Below the pieces are notes generated by a model. That model made no database searches. It was not told the DNA's origin and worked only from the letters and a program-made list of their open reading frames with translations. From Pseudopedobacter beijingensis (GTDB lineage: Bacteria > Bacteroidota > Bacteroidia > Sphingobacteriales > Sphingobacteriaceae), in the NCBI RefSeq assembly GCF_042678145.1, contig NZ_JBHUDG010000020.1, forward strand, positions 124,001 to 188,000: DNA of 64,000 nt, written 5' to 3'. Below, piece by piece: positions 41,869 to 50,115 of the stretch. How positions within the stretch are numbered: the first letter of the stretch is position 1; each line of letters opens with the position of its first letter. Both the position numbers and the translations under genes were made by a program.

Positions 41869-43779
41869 TTAAGCTACCGCTTCCGCTTCTTTCTCTGCTT
41901 CTTCTAGTGCTGCTTTTGCTATAATATCGGCTTCGTCTTTTTCTACTCTTAAGTTGGTTACAATATGCTTTTGTCTGTCTGGGGTATTTTTACCCATATA
42001 ATATTCCAACAGGTTTTTAATTTTTACATCGGATGATAATATAACCGGATCCAGACGTATATCTTCTCCTATAAAACCAGAGAACTCATCTGGTGAGATC
42101 TCTCCTAACCCTTTAAATCGTGTAATTTCTGGTTTATTTCCTAATTTGTTAATAGCCAGCACACGTTCTTCATCACTGTAACAATAGATTGTTTCTTTTT
42201 TATTACGCACTCTAAACAATGGTGTTTGCAGGATATATACGTGACCTGTTTTTACCAGATCTGGAAAAAACTGTAAGAAAAATGTCAACAGTAATAAACG
42301 AATGTGCATACCATCCACATCGGCATCTGTAGCAATAACAATATTATTATACCTCAATCCTTCTAAACCATCCTCTATGTTTAATGCATGTTGCAGAAGA
42401 TTAAACTCTTCATTTTCGTAAACTACTTTTTTAGTCAATCCAAAACAATTTAATGGCTTACCTTTTAAACTAAAAACGCCTTGTGTATTTACGTCCCTTG
42501 CTTTGGTTATTGAACCTGATGCTGAATCTCCCTCGGTTATAAAAAGCGTGGTTTTCTTCCGGTTTTCTTCCGGTTGTTTATCTTCATCTAAGTGCCACTT
42601 ACAATCTCTTAACTTTCTATTATGTAAACTGGCTTTCTTCGCTCTTTCATTAGCCAGTTTCTTAATTCCGGCAATGTCTTTACGCTCCCTTTCGGACTGT
42701 AGAATCCTTTTTAATAAACCTTCTGCTACATCTGAGTGCTTATGCAAATAATCATCTAACTCTTTCTTAACGAAATCGTTGATAAAGGTTCTTACTGTTG
42801 GCCCATCCGGACCTACATTTAAAGATCCTAATTTTGTTTTTGTTTGTGATTCGAAAACGGGTTCCTGAACACGTATAGATATTGCAGCAACAATAGATGC
42901 CCTGACATCTGAGGCATCGAATTCTTTTTTATAAAACTCACGAATTGTTCTTACTACAGCTTCCCTAAAAGCCTGTTGATGCGTTCCACCTTGAGTAGTA
43001 TGCTGGCCATTCACAAAGGAGTAATATTCTTCACCATATTGCTGACCGTGAGTCATAGCAATTTCTATATCTTCTCCTTTTAGGTGAATAATGGGATAGC
43101 GATTGGTTTCTGCATCTGTATTTCTTACCAAAAGATCATGTAACCCTTTTTCTGAAAAGAATTTCTGGTTATTGAAATTGATGGTTAAACCTGCGTTCAG
43201 AAACACATAGTTCCAGATCATGTTTTCTACAAAATCTGTAATAAACCTATAGTTTCTAAAAATGGTATCATCGGGAACAAAGTGTATGGATGTACCGTTT
43301 CTTTGTGTAGTTTCTACTTCCGATTGATCGTTTGTCAGCTCACCTTTTGCAAATTCTGCTTTTTTGGTTTTTCCATCACGATACGACTGGACTGTAAACA
43401 AAGCAGATAAAGCATTAACTGCTTTAGTACCTACCCCGTTTAGCCCCACTGATTTTTGGAATGCTTTAGAGTCGTATTTACCCCCGGTGTTTATTTTGCT
43501 TACACAATCTATAACTTTGCCTAAGGGAATTCCACGACCATAATCTCTAACATACACTTTATGGTCGTAAACAGAAATATCTATGGTTTTACCTGCCCCC
43601 ATCACAAACTCATCGATAGAGTTATCTACGATTTCTTTTAACAGAACATAAATACCGTCATCATAAGCGGAACCATCGCCCAACTTACCGATGTACATTC
43701 CGGGTCTAAGCCTGATATGTTCTTTCCAGTCGAGAGAACGAATACTATCTTCACTATAATTCACGTTTAGTTCTGCCAT
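41869..43779 (-). CDS. parE: DNA topoisomerase IV subunit B
   Basis: The ATPase subunit partner of ParC. 636 residues. It has a GHKL ATP-binding domain (about 15-220: IRLRPGMYIGKLGDGSAYDD, EIVDNSIDEFVMGAGK, VRDYGRGIPLGKV, GLNGVGTKAVNALS), a transducer domain (SFVNGQHTTQGGTHQQAFRE), and a TOPRIM domain with LFITEGDSASGSITKARD, LKGKPLNCFG and the metal site ATDADVDGMHIRLLLLTFFL. A C-terminal acidic/alanine-rich extension ends it (EAALEEAEKEAEAVA-like). The overall length fits ParE. It is separated from parC by the four-helix-bundle gene, about 430 bases. Confidence 0.94.
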   Translation of the reverse strand: MAELNVNYSEDSIRSLDWKEHIRLRPGMYIGKLGDGSAYDDGIYVLLKEIVDNSIDEFVMGAGKTIDISVYDHKVYVRDYGRGIPLGKVIDCVSKINTGGKYDSKAFQKSVGLNGVGTKAVNALSALFTVQSYRDGKTKKAEFAKGELTNDQSEVETTQRNGTSIHFVPDDTIFRNYRFITDFVENMIWNYVFLNAGLTINFNNQKFFSEKGLHDLLVRNTDAETNRYPIIHLKGEDIEIAMTHGQQYGEEYYSFVNGQHTTQGGTHQQAFREAVVRTIREFYKKEFDASDVRASIVAAISIRVQEPVFESQTKTKLGSLNVGPDGPTVRTFINDFVKKELDDYLHKHSDVAEGLLKRILQSERERKDIAGIKKLANERAKKASLHNRKLRDCKWHLDEDKQPEENRKKTTLFITEGDSASGSITKARDVNTQGVFSLKGKPLNCFGLTKKVVYENEEFNLLQHALNIEDGLEGLRYNNIVIATDADVDGMHIRLLLLTFFLQFFPDLVKTGHVYILQTPLFRVRNKKETIYCYSDEERVLAINKLGNKPEITRFKGLGEISPDEFSGFIGEDIRLDPVILSSDVKIKNLLEYYMGKNTPDRQKHIVTNLRVEKDEADIIAKAALEEAEKEAEAVA

Positions 43780-44006
43780 ACCATATTTGTTTTAGAAATA
43801 AGTTTTAACTTTTTTAGCAAAGTAGATTTTTCAACTACTACAAAGCTAAAATTTTAAGCAAAGCAGGCAAAGTGGATTTATTAACATTTGTTTGTTTTTT
43901 GTTAAAAACCGCTTTATTCTGCCTTTTTAAAAGCACCTTTTCTCTCATTAATACTTTTTAATCAAGATATACTTTGATATGAAAGCTAAATAATAACAAT
44001 ATAATC

Positions 44007-44678
44007 CTAGAACTGAAAGACATTTTTCAGGTTTTGATACATCAGTAGCTGTAAGTCCAATAGCTTCATTTTCTTAAAGTCTGCAAAAAAAGTATATATA
44101 TTTTCAATAGGCAAACGAGAGGTATCGGTTTCCAAAAAAATCCTGTTTAATGGAATCTGTGAAAAGGAATTGAGAATCTTTTGATGACTCACTAAATCTT
44201 TTCCAAAAGAAAAATAAACATTATCAAATTTTAAGAACTGCAATGTTTGCACTTCGTTTCCTCTATATTGATGCAGGATGAAGGGTATTTTATATTTTTT
44301 GATATAAAATATAAGGTCGGGGTTACTTTTTACAGTATGGATAATTACCGGTTTTTTATACTGTACTGCTAATTGTAACTGTAGTTCAAACACGATTTTC
44401 TGAAGTTCCAATCCAACATTTACAGCTCTGTCCAGACCAATTTCTCCAATAGCCAAAACATTATCAACAGACAATACTGATTCTATATGAGATATTACCT
44501 CCTCAAATTTTTCATGGACATACCAGGGATGTATCCCTACAGATACCGGATAACTCAATTTTGTTATTTGTTCAGGAGTCAATTTATGAAAAGCATTTCG
44601 CAACACCCATTCATCAGCTGAGTGAGGTTTTCTGTGCGTATGAATATTGATAAAATGCTTTTCTGTCGGAAATATCAT
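44007..44678 (-). CDS. TatD-like metal-dependent hydrolase
   Basis: A 223-residue TIM-barrel amidohydrolase-type protein of the TatD family (DNase / metal hydrolase). Metal-binding blocks are INIHTHRKP (HxH), SVGIHPWY, LAIGEIGLDRA (metal Glu), KKPVIIHTVKS, FILHQYRGN and the terminal RIFLETDTSRLP (metal Asp). It is somewhat shorter than standard TatD (about 255-265), mainly at the C-terminus. It begins 1 base after the DUF4403 gene stop and is co-transcribed with it. Substrate is unknown; TatD relatives are 3'-5' exonucleases in oxidative damage repair. Confidence 0.85.
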   Translation of the reverse strand: MIFPTEKHFINIHTHRKPHSADEWVLRNAFHKLTPEQITKLSYPVSVGIHPWYVHEKFEEVISHIESVLSVDNVLAIGEIGLDRAVNVGLELQKIVFELQLQLAVQYKKPVIIHTVKSNPDLIFYIKKYKIPFILHQYRGNEVQTLQFLKFDNVYFSFGKDLVSHQKILNSFSQIPLNRIFLETDTSRLPIENIYTFFADFKKMKLLDLQLLMYQNLKNVFQF

Positions 44679-44679
44679 T

Positions 44680-46080
44680 TTACATCCCTTCTATCTTTAC
44701 TGATACTTTTCCGTTAGCCAATATCATAGCTACAATAGCATTAGGGGTTAATATTACTTTATCTGGCTGAAGGCTGGTTAATACCCCATTTACCTTCACT
44801 CCTTTTACAGGTTCGTATCCATTAAGATAACCTTTCATAGATTGTTCTCCTTCTGCCAACTGGTCGGCTATCGAAAATTTACAGTTTTCTGTAATTTTTT
44901 TCAATATCATACCATGAGCCAGCCAATCGGCTGTTTTCAAAAGCTTATTTTTTGAATCCATCACAAAATCAACTTCATCTAAATAAACTTCTTTTGTAGT
45001 CATGCTGTACTTTGGTATGCCTGACAGATAAAATGTTCCATTTACAGAACCGCTCATATTCAAGGCAACAATCATTTTATTTTCTTTACCCCATAGCTCT
45101 ACATGATTTACAACCACATATTTTTTCCCTGATTCGAAACGCTCTCCTGCAAAGTTCTTCTGTACTATTGCAGATGCATCTGCATAGGTTGCATAAGCTG
45201 CTACATTAACTTTAAACTGATTAGGTATTTTATCTATTGCTTTTAATGCCAATGCGTTCTTATCAAAAGATTTCTCGGGCTTTTTGCCTATTGCCGTTTC
45301 CAAATAAGCTTTTACTCCTAAACCTATTGTCACTTTTTTATTGGCAATAACGGCCCTTGTGGTATAGGCTTCCTGAGGTTGAAAAGCAAACCATGTATTA
45401 TACTCTTCATTGATTTTAACAGGATTGCTTACTGCGTCTAAGGCTTCTAAAACATAGGGCTCTATATCCAATGACTCGGCTATAGCATCGTCTACTTTTT
45501 TAGAAATATATGATTTAAACAGTCCTATTGCGGAATTAATAGCGTAAGTAACGGGTACATTTTTTCCGGCAATATTTACGGAAGGACTTTCTTTCCAGAC
45601 GATATCTACAATGGCTGTTCGGGTCGTCATTTTCCAATCTTTAAATGATATGAGGGAAACAAGTTTTATTGTTCCGTTCAAATAAAAATCACGGGTATCA
45701 TACATAGACATCCCAAATTTATCGAAACCATAGCGGAACTTTCCATTGATACGCAGAGGAAAATCTATAAACACTTTCCCGTTTTGTTCTGTAACACGGA
45801 TGGGCGCTTCTTTAGTTACCTTCATCATTACGTTATCATCGTTAATATTTTTGTCTTCGTAGATGATGCCTGAAAGATACTGGTTGGTTTGCGCCTGTAT
45901 TTCGTTCATGGTAATTTCCAGGGGCATATTAATGAACGAAAGCTGTTTTTCGTAAACAACAGTTGTAGATAAATAATCTGGGTTGGGTTTTAGGGCGTTT
46001 ACTTTTTTATTGGTACCACAGGATGTATACAACAAAACACCCGCTAATACGGATAGTGTGTACAGGATTCTTTTAAACAT
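44680..46080 (-). CDS. DUF4403 family lipoprotein
   Basis: 466 residues with a lipoprotein signal (MFKRILYTLSVLAGVLLYTS, C21). The body is a repeated beta-rich tubular fold: FINMPLEITMNEIQAQTNQY, VFIDFPLRINGKFRYGF, and further on VTIGLGVKAYLETAIGKKPE and FKVNVAAYATYADASAIVQK. This pattern matches the DUF4403 family, which resembles lipid- or hydrophobe-binding tubular (SMP-like) proteins. Function is unknown; an outer-membrane periplasmic-face location is likely. It forms a two-gene operon with the TatD-like gene. Confidence 0.78.
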   Translation of the reverse strand: MFKRILYTLSVLAGVLLYTSCGTNKKVNALKPNPDYLSTTVVYEKQLSFINMPLEITMNEIQAQTNQYLSGIIYEDKNINDDNVMMKVTKEAPIRVTEQNGKVFIDFPLRINGKFRYGFDKFGMSMYDTRDFYLNGTIKLVSLISFKDWKMTTRTAIVDIVWKESPSVNIAGKNVPVTYAINSAIGLFKSYISKKVDDAIAESLDIEPYVLEALDAVSNPVKINEEYNTWFAFQPQEAYTTRAVIANKKVTIGLGVKAYLETAIGKKPEKSFDKNALALKAIDKIPNQFKVNVAAYATYADASAIVQKNFAGERFESGKKYVVVNHVELWGKENKMIVALNMSGSVNGTFYLSGIPKYSMTTKEVYLDEVDFVMDSKNKLLKTADWLAHGMILKKITENCKFSIADQLAEGEQSMKGYLNGYEPVKGVKVNGVLTSLQPDKVILTPNAIVAMILANGKVSVKIEGM

Positions 46081-46157
46081 ATTTTATGCAAAATTATTTG
46101 GCAAAAATAGTTGATTTACAAGATAAAAATCCTAAATGTAAACGTAAAAATTCAAAT

Positions 46158-46195
46158 ATAAATTCAGGTTACCACACAAGGTCGCCTGAATTTAT
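46158..46195. terminator. Hairpin downstream of the small stress-type gene pair
   Basis: A perfect 11-bp inverted repeat, ATAAATTCAGG (46158-46168) and CCTGAATTTAT (46185-46195), has a 16-nt loop. It lies 30 bases beyond the stop at 46225 and has a T-rich flank on the minus strand. It may terminate that transcript. Confidence 0.6.
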
Positions 46196-46224
46196 TTTAT
46201 TCATTATTAAAGGTTGAAATTATA

Positions 46225-46566
46225 TTAATGAAATGTATCAATTTCAAGTTTTCTAATCAACTCCGAAGAAATACCATTGGAATATACGCCATAAGCATTA
46301 ACTAAGACCCCTTTAAACGTACCATCTAGAGATTCTATAGCATAGGCTACTGAGTTATCATCGGGATCTGACATTCCCTCAAACCGATAACTCTCTACTA
46401 CTTTAAAGTTTTCCGGATATAGTACCAACTCTTTTTCTTCTTCTTTTAACGCATTACCCTGCAGTTTAAGGTTCCCTGAATAACCTCTTTTGCTAAGATC
46501 GGCTAAGGCTTCTACCAAAGTATCAAACCCTTTCCTATGATGTTTTAGATGGCTTTCGTTTTTCAT
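46225..46566 (-). CDS. Small conserved cytoplasmic protein of unknown function
   Basis: 113 residues with a histidine-rich start (MKNESHLKHHRKGFDTLVEA). Next come a helix (LADLSKRGYSGNLKLQGNAL), FKVVESYRFEGMSDPDDNSV AYAIESLDG and a glycine/tyrosine-rich end (FKGVLVNAYGVYSNGISSEL). From memory, Sphingobacteriaceae relatives of about 100 residues are sometimes labelled phosphoribosylpyrophosphate synthetase. The protein is far too short and lacks the PRPP-binding loop, so I do not use that name. It overlaps the preceding membrane-protein gene by 32 bases and is co-transcribed with it. Confidence 0.68.
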   Translation of the reverse strand: MKNESHLKHHRKGFDTLVEALADLSKRGYSGNLKLQGNALKEEEKELVLYPENFKVVESYRFEGMSDPDDNSVAYAIESLDGTFKGVLVNAYGVYSNGISSELIRKLEIDTFH

Positions 46567-46729
46567 AATTATTATCTTTTGATTCTTCTACCAGAAGGAA
46601 ATTTAGAACGGAGGTAAATACGGCTAATACCAGTAATATATGTACCAAAGTCCGTTCATTAAATATAATGAGTCCTAATATCCAGCCTACAAAAAAAAAT
46701 ATGGCTATAGCATATAACAATTTTCTCAT
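46535..46729 (-). CDS. Lmo0937-type small membrane protein
   Basis: With the ATG at 46727-46729 the product has 64 residues: MRKLLYAIAIFFFVGWILGL IIF, a short loop, a second hydrophobic segment (LVHILLVLAVFTSVLNFLLV) and a charged tail (EESKDNNYEKRKPSKTS). The MRKLLY-x-I-A-x-x-x-x-x-x-W-x-x-G start is typical of two-helix proteins of the lmo0937 family, often stress-induced; function unknown. The five-codon longer reading from 46744 adds nothing useful. The last 11 codons overlap the next gene. Confidence 0.68.
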   Translation of the reverse strand: MRKLLYAIAIFFFVGWILGLIIFNERTLVHILLVLAVFTSVLNFLLVEESKDNNYEKRKPSKTS

Positions 46730-46854
46730 TTCTATAAGTACCATATATACAACAGGTAATTAAAAACAAATGATATGCCAATATTTAGATATTTATCAAT
46801 AAGAATGTCACATAATTAACTCCTAAAAAACTCTGCAAACTTTTTGAGCATAAA

Positions 46855-46884
46855 AAAAGCGTTCAGGTGTCTCTGAACGCTTTT
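46855..46884. terminator. Rho-independent terminator of the KduD-like gene
   Basis: GCGTTCAG (46859-46866) pairs with CTGAACGC (46873-46880), extended by AAAA/TTTT, with a 6-nt loop. An A-run on the left gives the minus-strand U-tract. It is 28 bases from the stop codon at 46912. Confidence 0.88.
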
Positions 46885-46911
46885 CTATTATTTTGTTTGA
46901 TGAGCTTATAA

Positions 46912-47682
46912 TTATCTGCCCATCCAACCCCCGTCTACCGTAAGTACAGTTCCCTGAACATAATCTCCGGCTTTTGATGCTAAGAAAACTACAGGTCCTT
47001 TAAAATCTTCTGGTTCGCCCCATCTTCCTGCCGGAATCCTGGAAAGAATAGAAGCACTTCTATCTGCATCTTCTCTTAATGCCTCTGTATTGTCTGTACT
47101 AATATATCCAGGAGCAATAGCATTTACATTTACTCCTTTAGAAGCCCACTCGTTAGCAAAAGCTTTAGTTAACGAACCTACAGCTCCTTTACTTGCTGCA
47201 TAACCCGGAACCGTAATACCTCCCTGGAAAGTCAGCAAAGATGCAGTGAATATAACTTTACCGTATCCTCTGGCTACCATCTCTTTACCAAATTCTCTGG
47301 TAATGATAAATTGGGCATTAAGATTTACATCTATCACTTCATCCCAGTACTCATCCGGATGCTCGGCTGCTGGTTTTCTCAGGATGGTTCCTGCATTATT
47401 AATTAAAATATCTACTTGATGACCGTCTGCTTTTACCTGATTAATAAAAGCATAAACATCGTCACGCTTAGAGAAATCGCATTTATAGGCTTTAAAAGAA
47501 CGGCCTAATGCTGTTACTTCTTTTTCTACCTGGCTTCCTGACAACTCTAATGATGCAGAAACCCCAATGATATCAGCACCTGCTTCTGCCAAAGCTACAG
47601 CCATTGCTTTACCGATACCTCTTTTGCATCCGGTTACCAATGCTTTTTTCCCTGTTAAATCAAATAAATTCAATACACTCAT
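46912..47682 (-). CDS. kduD: SDR-family 2-dehydro-3-deoxy-D-gluconate / 2-deoxy-D-gluconate 3-dehydrogenase
   Basis: A 256-residue classical short-chain dehydrogenase. The cofactor loop is LVTGCKRGIGKAMA (about 15-28), the structural motif is INNAGTI (95-100), and the active site has S148, Y161 and K165 in TASLLTFQGGITVPGYAASK. The start LNLFDLTGKKALVTG and NAIAPGYISTDNTEALRED with IPAGRWGEPEDFKGPVVFLA are characteristic of KduD, which reduces or oxidises diketo-deoxy-hexonates in pectin/uronate catabolism. No kduI or uronate gene is next to it. It lies beside the broken GH3/susC pair, so it may be the surviving cytosolic gene of a lost uronate PUL (inference). Confidence 0.85.
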   Translation of the reverse strand: MSVLNLFDLTGKKALVTGCKRGIGKAMAVALAEAGADIIGVSASLELSGSQVEKEVTALGRSFKAYKCDFSKRDDVYAFINQVKADGHQVDILINNAGTILRKPAAEHPDEYWDEVIDVNLNAQFIITREFGKEMVARGYGKVIFTASLLTFQGGITVPGYAASKGAVGSLTKAFANEWASKGVNVNAIAPGYISTDNTEALREDADRSASILSRIPAGRWGEPEDFKGPVVFLASKAGDYVQGTVLTVDGGWMGR

Positions 47683-48104
47683 TTTTTCTAAAATTTATTA
47701 GCCAAACTTATTGTTTATTATTGAGAATTACCAATATATTTTTCTAATTATCATTGTTATTGATACAGTTAAAACGTTTGCACACTTCAAATAAGCCCAA
47801 TAACGCCTATGTGTTTTATGTCGAAATCTTAGCTGAAATATAATATAGCCCAATCATTACTTTGTAGATACTTATCATTCAAAAATCTTCTATCCTATTG
47901 TAAAAGAGGAGGCGTATTAAAGCATTTCGTCCGGATTCACAACATAAATACCCAATTTTAGGGAAATTTACCCCCCTTTACAATCGGCTTTTGTAAGCAT
48001 CTTAGCAACAATTCTTTGCTTCTAAAAAGATATAGCAAATCGATTAGCCAACACCTTAATTATTTACGACTTAATAATAATATAAATTCAGATCAGTAAT
48101 ATTT
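47683..48104. promoter_or_regulatory. Divergent promoter region of kduD and the truncated GH3 gene
   Basis: No gene is seen in these 422 bases. The main signal is the 27-bp element at 47944-47970, almost identical to one upstream of the truncated susC. A run of six C follows it (47971-47976). Confidence 0.6.
47944..47970 (+). promoter_or_regulatory. 27-bp conserved upstream element, copy 1 (GH3 side)
   Basis: The sequence is ATAAATACCC, AA, TTTTAGGGAAATTTA. It is the same as the element on the minus strand at 49904-49930 in 25 of 27 positions. It lies 134 bases before the GH3 start codon. The CCC...GGG core gives it partial dyad symmetry, as expected of an operator. Confidence 0.75.
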
Positions 48105-49085
48105 ATGAGAAGTTTCGGTACTTTATCCTTATCACTAGCTGCTTGTATCACCGCATTGAATGTACAAATTTCAACGGCCCAAATAACAACGCCAACTATT
48201 CCTGCTAAATATATTCCCAATAAAAAAAGCTTATATAAAAAAGACTGGATAGATTTTAATAAAAATGGCATTAAAGACATCTACGAGGATCCTAAAGCAA
48301 AAATAGAAGACAGAATTGAGGATCTATTGAACCAAATGACCATGGACGAAAAAACATGTCAGATGGTTACATTATATGGATATAAACGAGTTCTGGGAGA
48401 TGCTTTACCTACCGAAGAATGGAAATCTAAAATATGGAAAGACGGAGTAGGTGCAATTGATGAACACCTCAATGGTTTTCAACAATGGGGAGCTCCTCCT
48501 TCAAGTCATCCTTTAGTTTGGCCTGCCTCCCGTCATGCCTGGGCTATCAATGAAGTTCAACGCTTTTTTATTGAAGAAACAAGATTAGGTATTCCAGTAG
48601 ATTTCACCAACGAAGGTATCAGAGGTATTGAAAGTTTTAAAGCAACCAATTTCCCTACTCAATTAGGTTTAGGACATACCTGGAATAGAGATTTAATACG
48701 CAAAGTAGGACTTATAACAGGAAAAGAAGCGAGATTATTAGGCTATACTAATGTGTATGCTCCTATCCTGGATGTAGGTAGAGATCAACGTTGGGGACGC
48801 TATGAGGAAGTTTATGGAGAAAGTCCCTATCTGGTTGCAGAGCTCGGAATCCAAATGGTAAAAGGTTTACAAAACAACTATCAGGTTGCGGCTACAGCTA
48901 AACATTTTGTTGCTTATAGTAATAATAAAGGAGCAAGAGAAGGCCTCTCAAGGGTTGACCCTCAAATGTCGCCTAGAGAAGTTGAAATGGTACATGTCTA
49001 CCCTTTTAAAAGAGCCATAAAAGAAGCTGGCTTATTAGGAGTAATGAGTTCTTATAATGATCACTACACCATTCGCTCCCCTTGA
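48105..49085 (+). pseudogene. Truncated GH3 glycoside hydrolase (5' part only)
   Basis: The frame starts with a signal peptide (ending QISTAQ) and a normal GH3 N-terminus: YKKDWIDFNKNGIKDIYEDP, RIEDLLNQMTMDEKTCQM, EETRLGIPVDFTNEGIRGIE, FPTQLGLGHTWNRDLIRK, YAPILDVGRDQRWGRYEEVY and ATAKHFVAYS. It runs up to GVMSSYND, after which family members continue with the nucleophile region. Instead it reads HYTIRSP and stops. About 319 of some 750-850 expected residues remain, so the nucleophile aspartate, domain 2 and the C-terminal domain are missing. The sequence beyond the break belongs to a susC gene on the other strand. It differs in type from the intact GH3 at 23887. Non-functional in all likelihood. 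Confidence 0.88.
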
Positions 49086-49796
49086 ACCGTAAATAGCAGT
49101 AGCAGATGCATCTTTAAGAACATCTACAGATTCTATATCATTTGGATTTAAAGTAGCCAAAGGGTTATAACTTGTATAACCTCCTACAGACGAAGTAGCT
49201 ACTTCACTGCCATTAACATCTATTTGCAATCCGTCTATTACAAACAATGGTGAACTTGAAGCATTTATTGAATTAGCTCCTCTGATTTGCATATTAATGC
49301 TGCCTCCGGGCTCTCCTGACTGATTGTTAACCTTTAATCCTGCAATTCTTCCCTGTAATGCCTCAGAGACATTATTAGCTCCTGTTTGGGTCAACACATC
49401 ACCTTTTATGTTACTAATTGATCCCGTTACATCTCCCAATTTAGAGACTCCATATCCTATAACAACAACCTGATCCAGTGATCTTGTTTCTTCTACGTCT
49501 AATCTGACATCACTTATTGACGAACTGTTTGCCGGGATCTCTTTCGGTTTAAATCCAATATAACTGAATACCAGCATTTCATTAGAGTTATTTACAGATA
49601 GAGAAAAGCTTCCTTTAGCATCAGATACTGTACCTTTCTGACTCCCCTTAATTTTTATAGAAACACCTGGTAAAGAATTTCCGTCTGTATCCGAAACTTT
49701 CCCTGACACTTTTAATTGTGCATAACTATCTTCTTTAAAAAGTAGAAAGCCCAGAACAAATAATAAATAAAATAGTGGTTTTTTAATAAACTTCAT
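49035..49796 (-). pseudogene. Truncated SusC/RagA TonB-dependent transporter (5' part only)
   Basis: The 5' end is intact. It has a signal peptide (MKFIKKPLFYLLFVLGFLLF then KEDSYAQ), carboxypeptidase-like domain (KVSGKVSDTDGNSLPGVSIK), and plug (LDQVVVIGYGVSKLGDVTGS, MQIRGANSINASSSPLFVID, DASATAIYGSRGANGVVII). Family members continue TTKRG and a barrel of about 750 residues. Here the frame switches to IRTHYS and stops, reading antisense through the GH3 fragment. About 245 of some 1000 residues remain, without any barrel, so no transporter can form. The real break is near 49056-49062; the last residues are from the other gene. A susD partner is absent. Confidence 0.9.
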
Positions 49797-50115
49797 TTTA
49801 TAGGTTTTTTACATTGATTTTTATTAATCTGTTATACTTAGCTTGTAGGCAAGTATGATTAGGTTATACAAATATTAAAAGTATTCCCCTGGAAGAGGTA
49901 GTATAAATTTCCCTAAAAAGGGGTATTTATATCCTTTACGACTGTATTACCGGACGATAATTTTAATTAAGCAATACGTTCATCTTCTCATTGTAAATTT
50001 TATCTCAATTTATTTTGCAGTAAATATCGCTTCATTTTGATAATGCTTATCTTTCGGCACTTTTTACAGGTATGTAATACACACTAGGCTTAAACTGCAT
50101 ATCAGAGTTTATAGA
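49797..50115. other. Intergenic region between the truncated susC and the histidine kinase gene
   Basis: 319 bases without a gene. It holds the conserved 27-bp element (minus strand) and presumably the susC promoter and the kinase promoter (plus). Nothing else is visible. Confidence 0.6.
49904..49930 (-). promoter_or_regulatory. 27-bp conserved upstream element, copy 2 (susC side)
   Basis: Read on the minus strand it is ATAAATACCC, CT, TTTTAGGGAAATTTA, 108 bases before the truncated susC start. It has the same orientation relative to its gene as copy 1, which argues for a shared activator or promoter feature of one regulon. Confidence 0.75.

Noticed and set aside
38735..43779. Calling the type II topoisomerase genes gyrA and gyrB
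   Set aside because: The A subunit has an acidic tail and no clear GyrA box, the B subunit is short (636 residues), and the two genes are neighbours, which fits ParC/ParE better.
46225..46566. Phosphoribosylpyrophosphate synthetase label
   Set aside because: 113 residues and no PRPP loop; the name cannot be supported.
48105..49085. Treating the GH3 fragment as a complete short enzyme
   Set aside because: It ends before the nucleophile and lacks domain 2, and its last seven residues are antisense susC sequence.
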